Assembly: GCA_934085595.1 (NCBI GenBank)
Contig: CAKOHK010000002.1
Span: forward strand, 1 to 64,000
From: an uncultured Bacilli bacterium
GTDB lineage: Bacteria; Bacillota_I; Bacilli_A; RF39; UBA660
Reading direction: 5' to 3'
Length of the DNA stretch: 64,000 bases
Positions 44,551-53,758 of the stretch are shown piece after piece. Positions within the stretch are counted from its first letter, which is position 1; each line of letters opens with the position of its first letter. A model generated the notes under the pieces. That model was not told where the DNA came from, ran no database searches, and saw only the letters and a list, made by a program, of their open reading frames with translations. A program made the position numbers and the translations under genes.

Positions 44551-45240
44551 ATGAAAAGATCATTAAAAGGAACAAGAACAGAAATAATAAAAGAAAGTAA
44601 TAAAACACATTTAGCAGTAGATGTAATGTTATACTTTGTATATGTATTAATAGGTTATTTACTAATAAGATTCCCACAAATAGAGGAATTAAAGCCAATA
44701 GAATATGCTCCAGTAATATTCTATACAATAGGTTTCTTTAGCTTACTAGCTTATTTCATAAATAGAAGAAAAGGTAACTATGAGTTCTTATTTCTAGGAC
44801 TTATAAATATAGCTACAGGAACATTTATTACATTTAATGCATACACTGAAGATACAGGTAAAGCACTGGGATACGCAATACTAATATATTCACTATTAGT
44901 AGTATTAAATAAAGGATATCACACTATTAAATTATCTAAAGAAAAAAATATAAACTCTTTTGCAGAAGCAGGAGTTACAATAATGCTAGTATTATTAGGA
45001 TTCTTAGTACTACAAAATCTATTTAAATCTCAAACAATGCAAACGTTAATATTAGGTTATTATTTCTTAGTATTTGGAATATTTTCATTAATAGAAATAG
45101 GTTTAATCTTATTACTTAGAATACCTAAAATAAATAAATATTTTGAAGATTTAATAAATGATAGAGATACTAAAAATATAAAACCAGAAGAAATAAAGAA
45201 AATAAAAGATACTAAACCAAAAAAGATAAACAAAAAATAA
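44551..45240 (+). CDS. Polytopic membrane protein, HdeD/DUF308-like
   Basis: The 229-residue protein has six short membrane helices between ~25 and ~195 and a lysine-rich cytoplasmic tail. The spacing of helices and the GFFSLLAYFI and YYFLVFGIFSLIEIG segments resemble DUF308/HdeD proteins. It begins two bases after the AI-2E-family gene stop with AAGGAG inside that gene's end, hence co-translated. Function unknown. Confidence 0.65.
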   Translation: MKRSLKGTRTEIIKESNKTHLAVDVMLYFVYVLIGYLLIRFPQIEELKPIEYAPVIFYTIGFFSLLAYFINRRKGNYEFLFLGLINIATGTFITFNAYTEDTGKALGYAILIYSLLVVLNKGYHTIKLSKEKNINSFAEAGVTIMLVLLGFLVLQNLFKSQTMQTLILGYYFLVFGIFSLIEIGLILLLRIPKINKYFEDLINDRDTKNIKPEEIKKIKDTKPKKINKK

Positions 45241-45268
45241 TTTAATAAATCATAAAATTATTAAAGAT

Positions 45269-45312
45269 GTCAATCCTTCACTACAAAAATTGGTAATAGA
45301 GGATTGACTTTT
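45269..45312 (+). terminator. Terminator after the membrane-protein operon
   Basis: Stem GTCAATCCT (45269-45277)/AGGATTGAC (45300-45308) with a 22-nt loop, then four T. Confidence 0.6.
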
Positions 45313-45377
45313 ATATTGAATATTTATTGCATTATTTTTTAATTACTTCATATATATTAATGAGGTGAATAAAAAAT

Positions 45378-45641
45378 ATGGATATTATTAAAGTATCAAG
45401 TAAAAGCGTTTCACAAAAAGTAGCAGGTAGTATAGCAAATGCATTTAGAGAAGGAAACAAAAGTATTGAAATACAAACAGTGGGAGCAGGAGCCATAAAT
45501 CAAGCTATCAAAGGACTTGCCATAGCAAGAGGATATGTAGCACCTCTTGGTATAAACCTAATATGTACTCCAGCATTTTATGACATTATGATAGACGGAA
45601 AAGAAAAAACAGCAATTAAAATGATAGTAGAAGCAAAATAG
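45378..45641 (+). CDS. spoVS: Stage V sporulation protein S
   Basis: The 87-residue protein is a full-length SpoVS: IIKVSSKSVSQKVAGSIANA, then IEIQTVGAGAINQAIKGLAIARGYVAP broken as VGAGAINQAIKGLAIARG, and LICTPAFYDIMIDG. SpoVS is an Alba-like nucleic-acid-binding protein that affects sporulation and septation in Bacillus. GAGGTG precedes the ATG. It is monocistronic. Confidence 0.96.
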   Translation: MDIIKVSSKSVSQKVAGSIANAFREGNKSIEIQTVGAGAINQAIKGLAIARGYVAPLGINLICTPAFYDIMIDGKEKTAIKMIVEAK

Positions 45642-45781
45642 CTTCTTTTATTTTACATTATAATATGTAAATATAACTAAATAACTATAACAAACTAAAT
45701 CATATATGGTATTATAAAGTATATAAATATAGAAAAGATAACTAAAATATAGTATAATATTATTGTACTAATGGAGGATGT

Positions 45782-46618
45782 ATGAATGTAACAGTTAAAG
45801 ATATAATTACAAGCGTTATAGATATAATGATAGTTTGGTATTTGTTTTATAAAATACTAAAATATTGTAGAAATAATTTTAAATTAGCTCTCATATTAAA
45901 GGGAGTAGTTATAATAGCATTATTAAAAATAGTAAGTAATGTTTTAAATCTTAAAACAATTGGTACACTACTAGAATATGTAATAAGTTGGGCACCTCTT
46001 GCTTTAATAATAATATTCCAGCCTGAAATTAGAACAGGACTTGAAAGTATAGGAAGAAGTCAACTCCTTGGTAGACACAAAACTCTAACAGTTGATGAAA
46101 GAGAAAAGATAGTTTATGAAATGTGTAACGCTATTGAATACTTAAAGAAAAATAGAATAGGTGCACTTATGGTAATAGAAAGAGATTATAGTTTAGCACA
46201 GTATATAGAACCAGCAACAAAATTGTATGCTGATATAACAAGTGAACTATTAATATCAATATTCTTTCCAAATAACCCATTACATGATGGCGGAGTAATA
46301 ATACAAGGAAACAAAATAACTTGCGCAGGATCAGTATTCCCAACAAGTATGAATCAATCAATATCAAAAAGACTTGGAACAAGACATAGAGCAGCACTTG
46401 GTATAAGTGAAGTAAGTGATGCAATAGCAGTAGTAGTAAGTGAAGAAACAGGTAGAATATCAGTAGCGGTAAGAAGTGAATTAAATTACAATTTATCACT
46501 TGATGATGTAAGAATGCTATTATTTGAAGAATTACAGCCTAAAAAAGAAACATTCTATGAAGCCGATAATGAAATAGAAAGGCAAGGTGATGAAGAAAAT
46601 GAAGAAACTGCTAAATAA
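45782..46618 (+). CDS. cdaA: Diadenylate cyclase CdaA
   Basis: The 278-residue protein has three N-terminal membrane helices (to ~85) and a DAC domain with LHDGGVIIQG at ~165 and GTRHRAALGISE at ~199, the DGA-like and RHR catalytic motifs. It makes cyclic di-AMP, which controls potassium and osmolyte transport and wall homeostasis. GGAGG is five bases before the ATG. It overlaps cdaR; the usual third gene glmM is not here. Confidence 0.96.
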   Translation: MNVTVKDIITSVIDIMIVWYLFYKILKYCRNNFKLALILKGVVIIALLKIVSNVLNLKTIGTLLEYVISWAPLALIIIFQPEIRTGLESIGRSQLLGRHKTLTVDEREKIVYEMCNAIEYLKKNRIGALMVIERDYSLAQYIEPATKLYADITSELLISIFFPNNPLHDGGVIIQGNKITCAGSVFPTSMNQSISKRLGTRHRAALGISEVSDAIAVVVSEETGRISVAVRSELNYNLSLDDVRMLLFEELQPKKETFYEADNEIERQGDEENEETAK

Positions 46619-47975
46619 AATAAAAAAATTCTTTAAAAAAGTATTTAAAGGAATATATAAAGTAATAGATTTAATAATAGTGACACCACTATCTAAACTA
46701 GTATACTTTATAACAGATAAAATAAGTGGATTAAAATCAAATAGATTTGATAAAATAATGAATAATCCAAGAACACTTGTATATTTATCATTAATATTTG
46801 CATTTGCAGCATTCTATGCAATAGATAGAAAAACAATAAATCTAGTTGCAACAGAATCAGTAGTACTATCAGGGCAAAAAATAAATGTTGAATATAATGA
46901 AGAAGCTTATGTTGTAGAAGGAATACCTGAATCAGCTGATATAATTCTTATGGGAAATAAAAGTAATCTATATTTAGCAAAACAACTAGGAGACCACAAA
47001 TTATCTATAGATTTAAGTGGACTTGGAGAAGGAACACATAAAGTTAGTTTAAAATATAATAACCCAATAAAAGCACTTGATTATAAATTAGATCCATCTC
47101 AGTTAACAGTAGTAATAAGAAATAAAGTAAGTGATATGAGAACACTTACAAAAGATATATTAAATACCGATAAGTTAGATGAAAAACTAGTAATTAGTTC
47201 TGTAACATTAGATAGAGATGAAGTAACAATTAAATCATATAAAGAAAAATTATCTACAGTAGCAAGTGTTAAAGCCATAATAGATGTTAATGCTATAAAT
47301 ACTACTTCTGGAGGAACATATACTCTTGATAAAGTTAAATTAGTTGCATATGATGAAAAAGGTACAGAAATACCTGATATAGAATTAGTACCAAATACAG
47401 TATCAGCAACAGTAGTAATTACTTCACCAAGTAAAACAGTACCAGTTAAAATAGTACCAGTAGGAGAAGTAGCAAGTGGTAGTGCAATTAGTAGTATTAC
47501 ATCAAATGTAACTTCAGTAACAATATATGGTGAAGATAAAGTACTAGAAAGTGTAGATGAAATTAAAGTTGAAATAGATGTAAACGGTCTTAGTGAAGAT
47601 AAAACATATCAAGCAAATATACCAAAACCAGCTGGAGCAAGATCAATATCTGATACAGTAGTTACAATTAAAGTAAAAATGGAAACAGAAACATCAAAAG
47701 AGTTTAAAGATATACCACTTCAGTTTGAAAACTTAGATACTAATAAGTATAAAGCACTAGCAAGTAGTGAAAAAGATACTAAAGTAGATGTAGTAGTAAA
47801 AGGTACAAGTTCACTTCTAAACTCACTAAAACCAGAAGATATAAAAGCATATGTAGATTTATCAGACCTAGGAGCAGGAACATTTGAAGTACCTGTAACA
47901 GTAACAGGAAAAGATTTAAAACTATCATACACATCAAGAACAGCAAGAATATCTGTAGTTATACAGCAAAAATAG
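46590..47975 (+). CDS. cdaR: CdaA regulator CdaR (YbbR-repeat protein)
   Basis: The ~461-residue protein has a basic N-terminus, a membrane helix at ~70-88 and four YbbR-like repeats outside the membrane (IDLSGLGEGTHKVSLKYN, VDVNAINTTSGGTY-type, VDVNGLSEDKTYQANI-type, VDLSDLGAGTFEVPVTV). It modulates CdaA. Starts at 46587 (GTG), 46590 and 46599 are possible; GAAAGG favours 46590. It overlaps cdaA by about 29 bases. Confidence 0.9.
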   Translation: MKKMKKLLNKIKKFFKKVFKGIYKVIDLIIVTPLSKLVYFITDKISGLKSNRFDKIMNNPRTLVYLSLIFAFAAFYAIDRKTINLVATESVVLSGQKINVEYNEEAYVVEGIPESADIILMGNKSNLYLAKQLGDHKLSIDLSGLGEGTHKVSLKYNNPIKALDYKLDPSQLTVVIRNKVSDMRTLTKDILNTDKLDEKLVISSVTLDRDEVTIKSYKEKLSTVASVKAIIDVNAINTTSGGTYTLDKVKLVAYDEKGTEIPDIELVPNTVSATVVITSPSKTVPVKIVPVGEVASGSAISSITSNVTSVTIYGEDKVLESVDEIKVEIDVNGLSEDKTYQANIPKPAGARSISDTVVTIKVKMETETSKEFKDIPLQFENLDTNKYKALASSEKDTKVDVVVKGTSSLLNSLKPEDIKAYVDLSDLGAGTFEVPVTVTGKDLKLSYTSRTARISVVIQQK

Positions 47976-47999
47976 AAGACATAAATCTTCTATTTTTTT
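47973..47999 (+). terminator. Terminator of cdaA-cdaR
   Basis: Stem TAGAAGA (47973-47979)/TCTTCTA (47986-47992) starting at the stop codon, then seven T. Confidence 0.85.
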
Positions 48000-48002
48000 A
48001 AC

Positions 48003-48030
48003 TATAATAAAAAAGAGAATAAATCTCTTT
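48003..48030 (-). terminator. Terminator of uppP
   Basis: On the minus strand AAAGAGA (48030-48024) pairs with TCTCTTT (48018-48012), then a run of T (A tract on plus at 48009-48014). Confidence 0.7.
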
Positions 48031-48827
48031 TACATAAATAATAATACAAGTAATCCTACTATTAAACAATATATACTAAAATATATAAGTTTACCTTCAC
48101 TAACAATCTTTCTAAACCATTTAGTTACAAGTAATGTTGCAACCATAGAAACTATAACACTACCAAGATAATATATAATAAGTTCATGACTTATTTTAAT
48201 CTTAGTAATCTCAAGAGCCATAGCAGCTATACTAATTGGTATATAAAGCATAAATGAATATTTAAATGCAGTATCTCTCTTAAGTCCAGAGAACATACCA
48301 CCAACTATTGTAGAACCACTTCTACTAATACCAGGAAATAACCCTAATATTTGAAAACATCCAACTGTTAATGCATCTTTAGCACCAAGTTCTTTATCTG
48401 ATTTTTTTCCTTTAAAGTTTCTAATAATAAATAATAGTATAGAAGTAATTATCAAAGATAAACCAACTATTTTAATATTATTTTCTATTTTAGCAAACAG
48501 TTCAAGTTTACTAACAACAAGCCCCATAATACCAGCAGGAATACATCCAAGAACTATATACCAGCAGTACATATAATCACTTTTATATTCTTTCTTTTTA
48601 GTACCAAGATACTTAAAGAAATTAACAATATAAGTTTTTATATCATTCCAAAATAATATAATAATAGCAATTAAAGATCCAAAATTAGTAATAGTAGCAA
48701 TAGTATCAAAATCAACATCTAAAACAATTAATCTTTTTAATATCATTAAGTGTCCACTAGAAGAAATAGGTATTGTTTCAGTAAGCCCCTGTACCAATCC
48801 TAAAAATAAATATTTAAGTAATTCCAT
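48030..48827 (-). CDS. uppP: Undecaprenyl-diphosphatase UppP (BacA)
   Basis: The ~265-residue integral membrane protein has the BacA motifs GLVQGLTETIPISSSGHLMIL and GLFPGISRSGSTIVGGMFSGL in short form (LTETIPISSSGHL; PGISRSGSTI), with the catalytic Glu, His and Arg. It recycles the undecaprenyl lipid carrier of wall synthesis and gives bacitracin tolerance. AAGGAGG fits the ATG at 48827 (MELLKYLF) better than the GTG three bases earlier. Confidence 0.96.
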   Translation of the reverse strand: MELLKYLFLGLVQGLTETIPISSSGHLMILKRLIVLDVDFDTIATITNFGSLIAIIILFWNDIKTYIVNFFKYLGTKKKEYKSDYMYCWYIVLGCIPAGIMGLVVSKLELFAKIENNIKIVGLSLIITSILLFIIRNFKGKKSDKELGAKDALTVGCFQILGLFPGISRSGSTIVGGMFSGLKRDTAFKYSFMLYIPISIAAMALEITKIKISHELIIYYLGSVIVSMVATLLVTKWFRKIVSEGKLIYFSIYCLIVGLLVLLFM

Positions 48828-48876
48828 CACATCCTCCTTATCATTTAATTATATACTAAAATATATAATAAATAAA

Positions 48877-48882
48877 TATAAT
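48877..48882 (+). promoter_or_regulatory. -10 box for a leaderless small-membrane-protein mRNA
   Basis: TATAAT ends five bases before the ATG at 48888 and no ribosome-binding site exists. The surroundings are very AT-rich, so the match alone is weak. Confidence 0.35.
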
Positions 48883-48887
48883 TTATT

Positions 48888-49088
48888 ATGATAAAAAAAA
48901 TATTTTTTATATTACTGGGAATAATATTAATATCATATTCATTATTCTTTATGATAGTTTATTTAAATCTACTTAACATGGGCTATACTTTTATAGATTA
49001 TATAATATACATATTTACAAATATTGAATGCTTATTAATATATATAGGCATAATAATAATATACCTATCACTTAAGGAGAAAAAATGA
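48888..49088 (+). CDS. Small two-helix membrane protein
   Basis: The 66-residue protein has two membrane helices (~4-28 and ~38-61) and the basic ends typical of small membrane proteins. No family recognised. Its stop overlaps the start of the next gene (ATGA-type), which supports it being real. No Shine-Dalgarno; see leaderless note. Confidence 0.55.
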   Translation: MIKKIFFILLGIILISYSLFFMIVYLNLLNMGYTFIDYIIYIFTNIECLLIYIGIIIIYLSLKEKK

Positions 49089-49657
49089 TTATATTAAAAA
49101 ATATTAAAGTTAATTTAAAAGAAGAATTATACAATTTCTATGAATGGAAAATAGAAGATGATATTAAAGAATTACCAAGTGTTCCATGTATTAAATTGAA
49201 TAATAAAACTTATTTAAATCTATTAAATAATAAAATTAAAATCAAAGAAGAATTATTATCAAAACTAAAAAATAATATATGTATATTCGCAGGAGATTAC
49301 GATACTATATGTATATTATTTGATAATACTGGTAAAAGTATAAAATATAGTAAATTATTATTAAATACAGAAAGAAAAATAATGCCACTTATTTTAAAAG
49401 AAAAACCTACTAAAATTGAATATGAAAATATATCCAAATTAAATTATTCATTTCTAACAAGAAACACTAAAGATAAATTAAAAACTATAAAAGAATATAT
49501 AATTAAAAATAAAGATAATAAAGAATTAATAAAATATTTATATTTGGAAATATTTGGAATAGTAGATAAAGATTATAATAAATTAATAAATGAAATAGAT
49601 AATTTAAATAAAGAAAAAGTAGAAAATATATTTGAAATAATAGAAATATTAGTATAA
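49085..49657 (+). CDS. Hypothetical protein
   Basis: The 190-residue protein is lysine/asparagine-rich and soluble, with an N-terminal segment containing YNFYEWKIEDDIKELPSVP and a helical C-terminal half. No family is recognised with confidence. AAGGAG precedes the ATG and the gene overlaps the small membrane protein upstream by four bases, so both are likely one unit. Confidence 0.6.
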   Translation: MIILKNIKVNLKEELYNFYEWKIEDDIKELPSVPCIKLNNKTYLNLLNNKIKIKEELLSKLKNNICIFAGDYDTICILFDNTGKSIKYSKLLLNTERKIMPLILKEKPTKIEYENISKLNYSFLTRNTKDKLKTIKEYIIKNKDNKELIKYLYLEIFGIVDKDYNKLINEIDNLNKEKVENIFEIIEILV

Positions 49658-49695
49658 CTATAAAATAATTGTAAATCCTATTAATAGGAGGAATC

Positions 49696-50238
49696 ATGAA
49701 AAAAGTATACTATATATTAATCGGAGCAATATTTATATTTTTATTATCTGGTTGTGGTACTAATACACCTAAAGCTAAAACAGAAGAATATTTATCAAGA
49801 TATACATCTTTAAATACTGCAGTAAAAGACGAATTGGATACTACAGTTAGTTCTTCTGGACTTAGTACAGCTAATCAAGAAAGTTATAGAAAAGTACTAG
49901 AAAGACAATATAAAAATATTAAATATGAAGTAAAAGATGAAAGTGTAGATGCAGATGAAGCAATAGTAAAAGTTAAAATAACAGTATACGATTTATATAA
50001 AGCAGAAAAAAACTCACTTGAATATTTAAATACAAATCATGATGAGTTTTATGAAAACAATATATTAAATCAAACAAAATATGATACATATAGACTTAAT
50101 AGTATGTTAAATATTACTGATACAATAGATTATGATATTAACTTTTATCTAACTAAGAAAAATGGTACATGGATAGTAGATAATCCAGATGCAGTTACAC
50201 TAGAAAAAATACATGGTTTATATAACTATGAACAATAA
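49696..50238 (+). CDS. Hypothetical lipoprotein
   Basis: The 180-residue protein starts MKKVYYILIGAIFIFLLSGC (lipobox LSGC) and continues GTNTPKAKTEEYLSRYTSLNT, like small DUF4878-type extracytoplasmic proteins with a cystatin/NTF2-like fold. A TKKNGTWIVDNP strand near the end is typical of such folds. AGGAGG precedes the ATG. Function unknown. Confidence 0.7.
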   Translation: MKKVYYILIGAIFIFLLSGCGTNTPKAKTEEYLSRYTSLNTAVKDELDTTVSSSGLSTANQESYRKVLERQYKNIKYEVKDESVDADEAIVKVKITVYDLYKAEKNSLEYLNTNHDEFYENNILNQTKYDTYRLNSMLNITDTIDYDINFYLTKKNGTWIVDNPDAVTLEKIHGLYNYEQ

Positions 50239-50264
50239 TATGCTAGCTCTAGCATATTTTTTTT
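50237..50264 (+). terminator. Terminator of the lipoprotein gene
   Basis: Palindrome AATATGCTAG (50237-50246)/CTAGCATATT (50249-50258) starting at the stop codon, then T. Confidence 0.8.
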
Positions 50265-50289
50265 ATAAAAAACAAAGCAAGTTAAAATA

Positions 50290-50319
50290 TTGACATTACT
50301 TGATTCTCTTTGCTATAAT
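50290..50319 (+). promoter_or_regulatory. Strong promoter of the ABC-F gene
   Basis: TTGACA at 50290-50295 and TATAAT at 50314-50319, 18-nt spacer. About 90 nt of leader precede the ATG, longer than most leaders here. Confidence 0.8.
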
Positions 50320-50415
50320 ACCGGCAGAAAGTTGGTAATGAATAATTTAAGAATGCACTATTAAAACAAACGTAATAAAAAAGAAAAGAAAAATAATGTG
50401 AGGTGTGTGGTAAAA

Positions 50416-52017
50416 ATGATAGTAAGTAATCTAAGAAAACAATTAAGCAGAAAAGAAATATTAAAAGACGTTTCATTTACATTGTCACAGAAAGATAAAG
50501 TAGGACTTGTAGGAATAAATGGATCAGGCAAATCAACTCTTCTAAAAATCTTGTCTGGAGAATTAGAAAATGATTTTGGTACTATAAACTCAAATGAAGA
50601 AACAATAGGATACTTAAAACAAGAAATTTTACCTAAATATGATGATTTTTCAATAATTGAATATCTAAAAAAAGAAACAAAAATAGAAGAATTAGAAAAA
50701 AGATTGCATGCATTAGAGGAAAACTTAACAGAAGAAAACATGGAAGAATACGGATTAGTACAAAGCCAATTTCTTGCGCTAGATGGTTACATGTTTGAAG
50801 AAAAATTGTTGAATATTTTATCTGGATTACATTTTAACAAATCATTAAGTTGTAAGATAGGTACGTTATCAGGCGGAGAAAAAATTAAGATTTTATTAGC
50901 TGCTTTATTATTAAAAAATGATGATATTATTTTACTTGATGAACCAACAAATAATTTAGACGTTGAAGCAATAGAATGGCTTGAAAATTACTTGAAGCAA
51001 TTGAATAAAAAAATGATAATTATTTCACATGATGAAGTATTTTTAAATAGTATTGTAAATAAAATATTTGAACTAAAAAATGGAATAATTAGAGAATATA
51101 ATTTATCATACAAAGATTATTTAAAGCGAAAAAGAGAAGAGTATAATAAAGAAAAGGAAGAATATTTAAAAGCACAAGAAGAAAAAGAAAAACTAAAGAA
51201 GCAAGTACAAAAAGCAAAAGAATGGGCAAATAAAGGGACAAGTAAAAAGAATCGAAGTGATAACGATAAGATAGCTAACAACTTTGCACTAGAAAGGACA
51301 AATACAAAAAATATTTCTAGATTGTCAAAAACATTGGAAAACTTGGAAATTCCTGAATTTGAAGAAAAAGTTCCGATAAAAGTATTTTTTGCCTTTAACA
51401 ATTCTAAAGGAAATAAAGATATAATATTAGAAAATTTAATATGTGGATATTCAGATTTTAAAACTCCGGAGATTAATATTGTTATTCTATTTGGAACAAG
51501 AGTTAGATTAAGTGGAGGTAATGGTTCTGGAAAAACAACAGTAATAAAAACGATTTTAAATGAAATAAAACCTGCAGCAGGAAACGTAAAAATAGGAAAT
51601 GACGTAAAAATAGGCTATATTTCACAAAATACATTAAGTATAAATAACAAAGAGAGCATTTATAGCTATTTAACTAAGCAAAATCCAGGTGTTGATAAAG
51701 CACAAATATTTATATTATTAGATAAGTTTAATATTAGTTATGGTGAAAAAGACAAGCCTTATTCATTATTATCTCCAGGAGAAAGAACAAGAGTAAATTT
51801 AGTTAAATTAGCATTAGAAAAAATTAATGTATTAATATTAGATGAAATCACAAATCACTTAGATAAAGAAGCATTAGATTTAATCTATGAATTAGTTGAT
51901 GGGTATGAAGGAACAATAATTAGTGTTTCTCATAATAGGAAATATAATGAATATTTAGATGAAGATATTGAAATAGATATATCAACCGGAGAAATTAAGT
52001 ATAAAAGAGAGTCTTAA
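50416..52017 (+). CDS. ABC-F family ATPase (ribosome-associated, possibly antibiotic resistance)
   Basis: The ~533-residue protein has two nucleotide-binding domains without membrane parts: Walker A GINGSGKST (~39), signature LSGGEKIK, Walker B IILLDEPTNNLD; then a charged linker (KEEYLKAQEEKEKLKKQVQK) and the second Walker A GGNGSGKTT, LSPGERTR and VLILDEITNHLD. ABC-F proteins act in the ribosomal E site; some protect against macrolides, lincosamides or pleuromutilins. Which group this joins is not clear. The ATG at 50416 has AGGTG upstream. The long leader could hold an attenuator. Codon use with more TTG and CTT than its neighbours hints at acquisition. Confidence 0.85.
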   Translation: MIVSNLRKQLSRKEILKDVSFTLSQKDKVGLVGINGSGKSTLLKILSGELENDFGTINSNEETIGYLKQEILPKYDDFSIIEYLKKETKIEELEKRLHALEENLTEENMEEYGLVQSQFLALDGYMFEEKLLNILSGLHFNKSLSCKIGTLSGGEKIKILLAALLLKNDDIILLDEPTNNLDVEAIEWLENYLKQLNKKMIIISHDEVFLNSIVNKIFELKNGIIREYNLSYKDYLKRKREEYNKEKEEYLKAQEEKEKLKKQVQKAKEWANKGTSKKNRSDNDKIANNFALERTNTKNISRLSKTLENLEIPEFEEKVPIKVFFAFNNSKGNKDIILENLICGYSDFKTPEINIVILFGTRVRLSGGNGSGKTTVIKTILNEIKPAAGNVKIGNDVKIGYISQNTLSINNKESIYSYLTKQNPGVDKAQIFILLDKFNISYGEKDKPYSLLSPGERTRVNLVKLALEKINVLILDEITNHLDKEALDLIYELVDGYEGTIISVSHNRKYNEYLDEDIEIDISTGEIKYKRES

Positions 52018-52053
52018 AGAATGTAAACATCAAGTTAAAAAACATTAAATTGG

Positions 52054-52103
52054 AAATAATATAAATGAGGAAAAAATATAATTTTCCTCTTTTATATTAT
52101 TTG
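52054..52103 (+). terminator. Long terminator hairpin after the ABC-F gene
   Basis: A stem of about 20 bp (52054-52074 with 52082-52102, core GAGGAAAA/TTTTCCTC) ends in TTTG. Confidence 0.75.
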
Positions 52104-52184
52104 TTAAACAAAAATAAAATATTTTTATAAAAAAGAAGTGTTTTAAAAAGTTTTGGCTAATAATTAATATAGAGGGAGGTAAAA

Positions 52185-52355
52185 ATGTACGAAATAATAA
52201 ATGATGCATTTTGTGATGGCTATAATGATGCATTATATGATGATTATAATCATATTAAAAGAAAATATAAGGTAAATGAAAAGGAAATATTATCACAAGT
52301 ATATGACTATTATTATAAAATGTCTTATACATTAATATCTAAATTATTAACATAA
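52185..52355 (+). CDS. Small hypothetical protein
   Basis: The 56-residue frame begins MYEIINDAFCDGYNDALYDD and is rich in Tyr, Asp and Lys. GGGAGG lies about ten bases before the ATG and the frame ends at 52355, just before a hairpin, so it is probably a real gene. No family recognised. Confidence 0.55.
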   Translation: MYEIINDAFCDGYNDALYDDYNHIKRKYKVNEKEILSQVYDYYYKMSYTLISKLLT

Positions 52356-52379
52356 ATAAAAAGCACTATTATAAGTGCT
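52355..52379 (-). terminator. Terminator of the DUF378 gene (may act both ways)
   Basis: AGCACT (52362-52367) pairs with AGTGCT (52374-52379); the minus-strand T run lies at 52361-52356. Confidence 0.7.
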
Positions 52380-52381
52380 CC

Positions 52382-52579
52382 TTAATCATCCAAACCTTTA
52401 AATAATATTCCCGTTGTAATTAAGCCACAAATGCCAACGATAGAGTATACTAAGTTAGTAATTAATGTATCTGTTCCAAATAATAATGAAACTAAGTTAA
52501 CATTAAACATACCAACCATACCCCAGTTAATAGCGCCAACTATTACAAAACAAAGTGCTATCTTGTATAGTGATTTCAC
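52382..52579 (-). CDS. DUF378-family small membrane protein
   Basis: The 65-residue protein has two membrane helices and the DUF378 pattern: ALCFVIVGAINWGMVGMF, LVSLLFG and YSIVGICGL. The family is common in Firmicutes and of unknown role. AGGAGG is present upstream on the minus strand. Confidence 0.88.
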   Translation of the reverse strand: MKSLYKIALCFVIVGAINWGMVGMFNVNLVSLLFGTDTLITNLVYSIVGICGLITTGILFKGLDD

Positions 52580-52682
52580 GGTATACCTCCTTCTTACTAC
52601 TATTAGTTTGTACTCTTTATAAATATTTATTCATAAGAAATAAATAAAAAAATATAATTTATTAGTAAGGAGGAGGAAAAGT

Positions 52683-53711
52683 ATAAAAAAAGTATTATTA
52701 ATATTAATTAGTTGTTTTCTATTAGTGGGGTGCAATAAAATGGATTCGAAAACACTTATAGATAAATATGAAAAAATGATAACTAGTACAGATACATACA
52801 CATTAGATGCAGATATGGATATAGTAAGTAATGAAGAGGTATATCATTATAAAGTAACTGTAGATTATATGAAAGGTGATTATTATAAAGTTGATTTAAC
52901 TAATAAAGATAATGAACATAAACAAATAATATTAAAAAACGAAAAAGGAGTATTTGTAGTAACACCTGATTTAAATAAGAGTTTCAAGTTTCAAAGTGAA
53001 TGGCCAAACAATAGTAGTCAATCATATATATTATCCTCATTATTAAAAGATTTAAGAAATGATGAAAATGTTAAGTTCGAAGAAACAGAAAACAATTATA
53101 TCTTAACTAGTACAGTTAATTATCCAAATAATAGTAGTTTAGTAAGTCAAAAAATTACATTTGATAAAGATGTAAAAGTACAAAAAGTAGAAGTATTTAA
53201 TGAAAATGAAAATGCAAATATAACATTAAAAGTAATAGATATAAAATATAATACAAACTTTGATGAAAAACATTTCGAAATAGACAGCATAATAAAAAAT
53301 GATACAAAAACAGATGAAGTAACAAATAAACAAGACGAAGCAGCAAATAAACAAGATGAAAACGTTAGCAAATTAGATGAAATAATATATCCGATGTATT
53401 TACCTACTGGAACAACATTTAAAGGAGAAGAAACAGTTAAAACTGACGATAGTGAAAGAGTAATACTATCATTTACTGGAGACAAATCATTCATAATGAT
53501 AGAAGAAGTATCAAAAGTACCCGGAGAGTTTGAAGTATCAAATACAGATGGAGAATTAGTATTCTATGAAAACATACTAGGAAGTTTAACAGATACATCA
53601 TTAAACTGGACTGCTAATGGAAAAGATTACTACATAATTGCAGAAAACTTAAGTAATGAAGAACTTCTAAAAGTAGCATCCTCAACAGGAACAGTATCAT
53701 TAACAAAATAG
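52683..53711 (+). CDS. LolA/GerS-like lipoprotein with apparent ATA start
   Basis: In frame upstream of the first NTG codon the sequence reads (M)KKVLLILISCFLLVGCNK, a complete lipoprotein signal with lipobox LVGC. The codon at the proper distance from AGGAGG (52668-52673) is ATA at 52683; starting at the GTG 52725 would cut the signal peptide in half. The mature part (YHYKVTVDYMKGDYYKVDLT, PDLNKSFKFQSEWPNN) resembles LolA-fold sporulation/germination lipoproteins such as GerS and YdcC, then a DUF4367-like C-terminal domain (PMYLPTGTTFKGEETV). About 342 residues. Confidence 0.7.
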   Translation: MKKVLLILISCFLLVGCNKMDSKTLIDKYEKMITSTDTYTLDADMDIVSNEEVYHYKVTVDYMKGDYYKVDLTNKDNEHKQIILKNEKGVFVVTPDLNKSFKFQSEWPNNSSQSYILSSLLKDLRNDENVKFEETENNYILTSTVNYPNNSSLVSQKITFDKDVKVQKVEVFNENENANITLKVIDIKYNTNFDEKHFEIDSIIKNDTKTDEVTNKQDEAANKQDENVSKLDEIIYPMYLPTGTTFKGEETVKTDDSERVILSFTGDKSFIMIEEVSKVPGEFEVSNTDGELVFYENILGSLTDTSLNWTANGKDYYIIAENLSNEELLKVASSTGTVSLTK

Positions 53712-53731
53712 AAAAATCTATTTTGTTTTTG
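53703..53731 (+). terminator. Terminator 1 after the GerS-like gene
   Basis: Stem ACAAAATAGA (53703-53712)/TCTATTTTGT (53717-53726), then five T. Confidence 0.85.
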
Positions 53732-53758
53732 TATTTAATTAAAACACTATATCTTAAA

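Noticed and set aside
45298..45323. Sigma-H-like promoter (AGAGGATTG ... ATTGAATAT) before spoVS
   Set aside because: Both halves look right, but they are only 8 nt apart instead of about 11-12, and the first half is the arm of a terminator hairpin.
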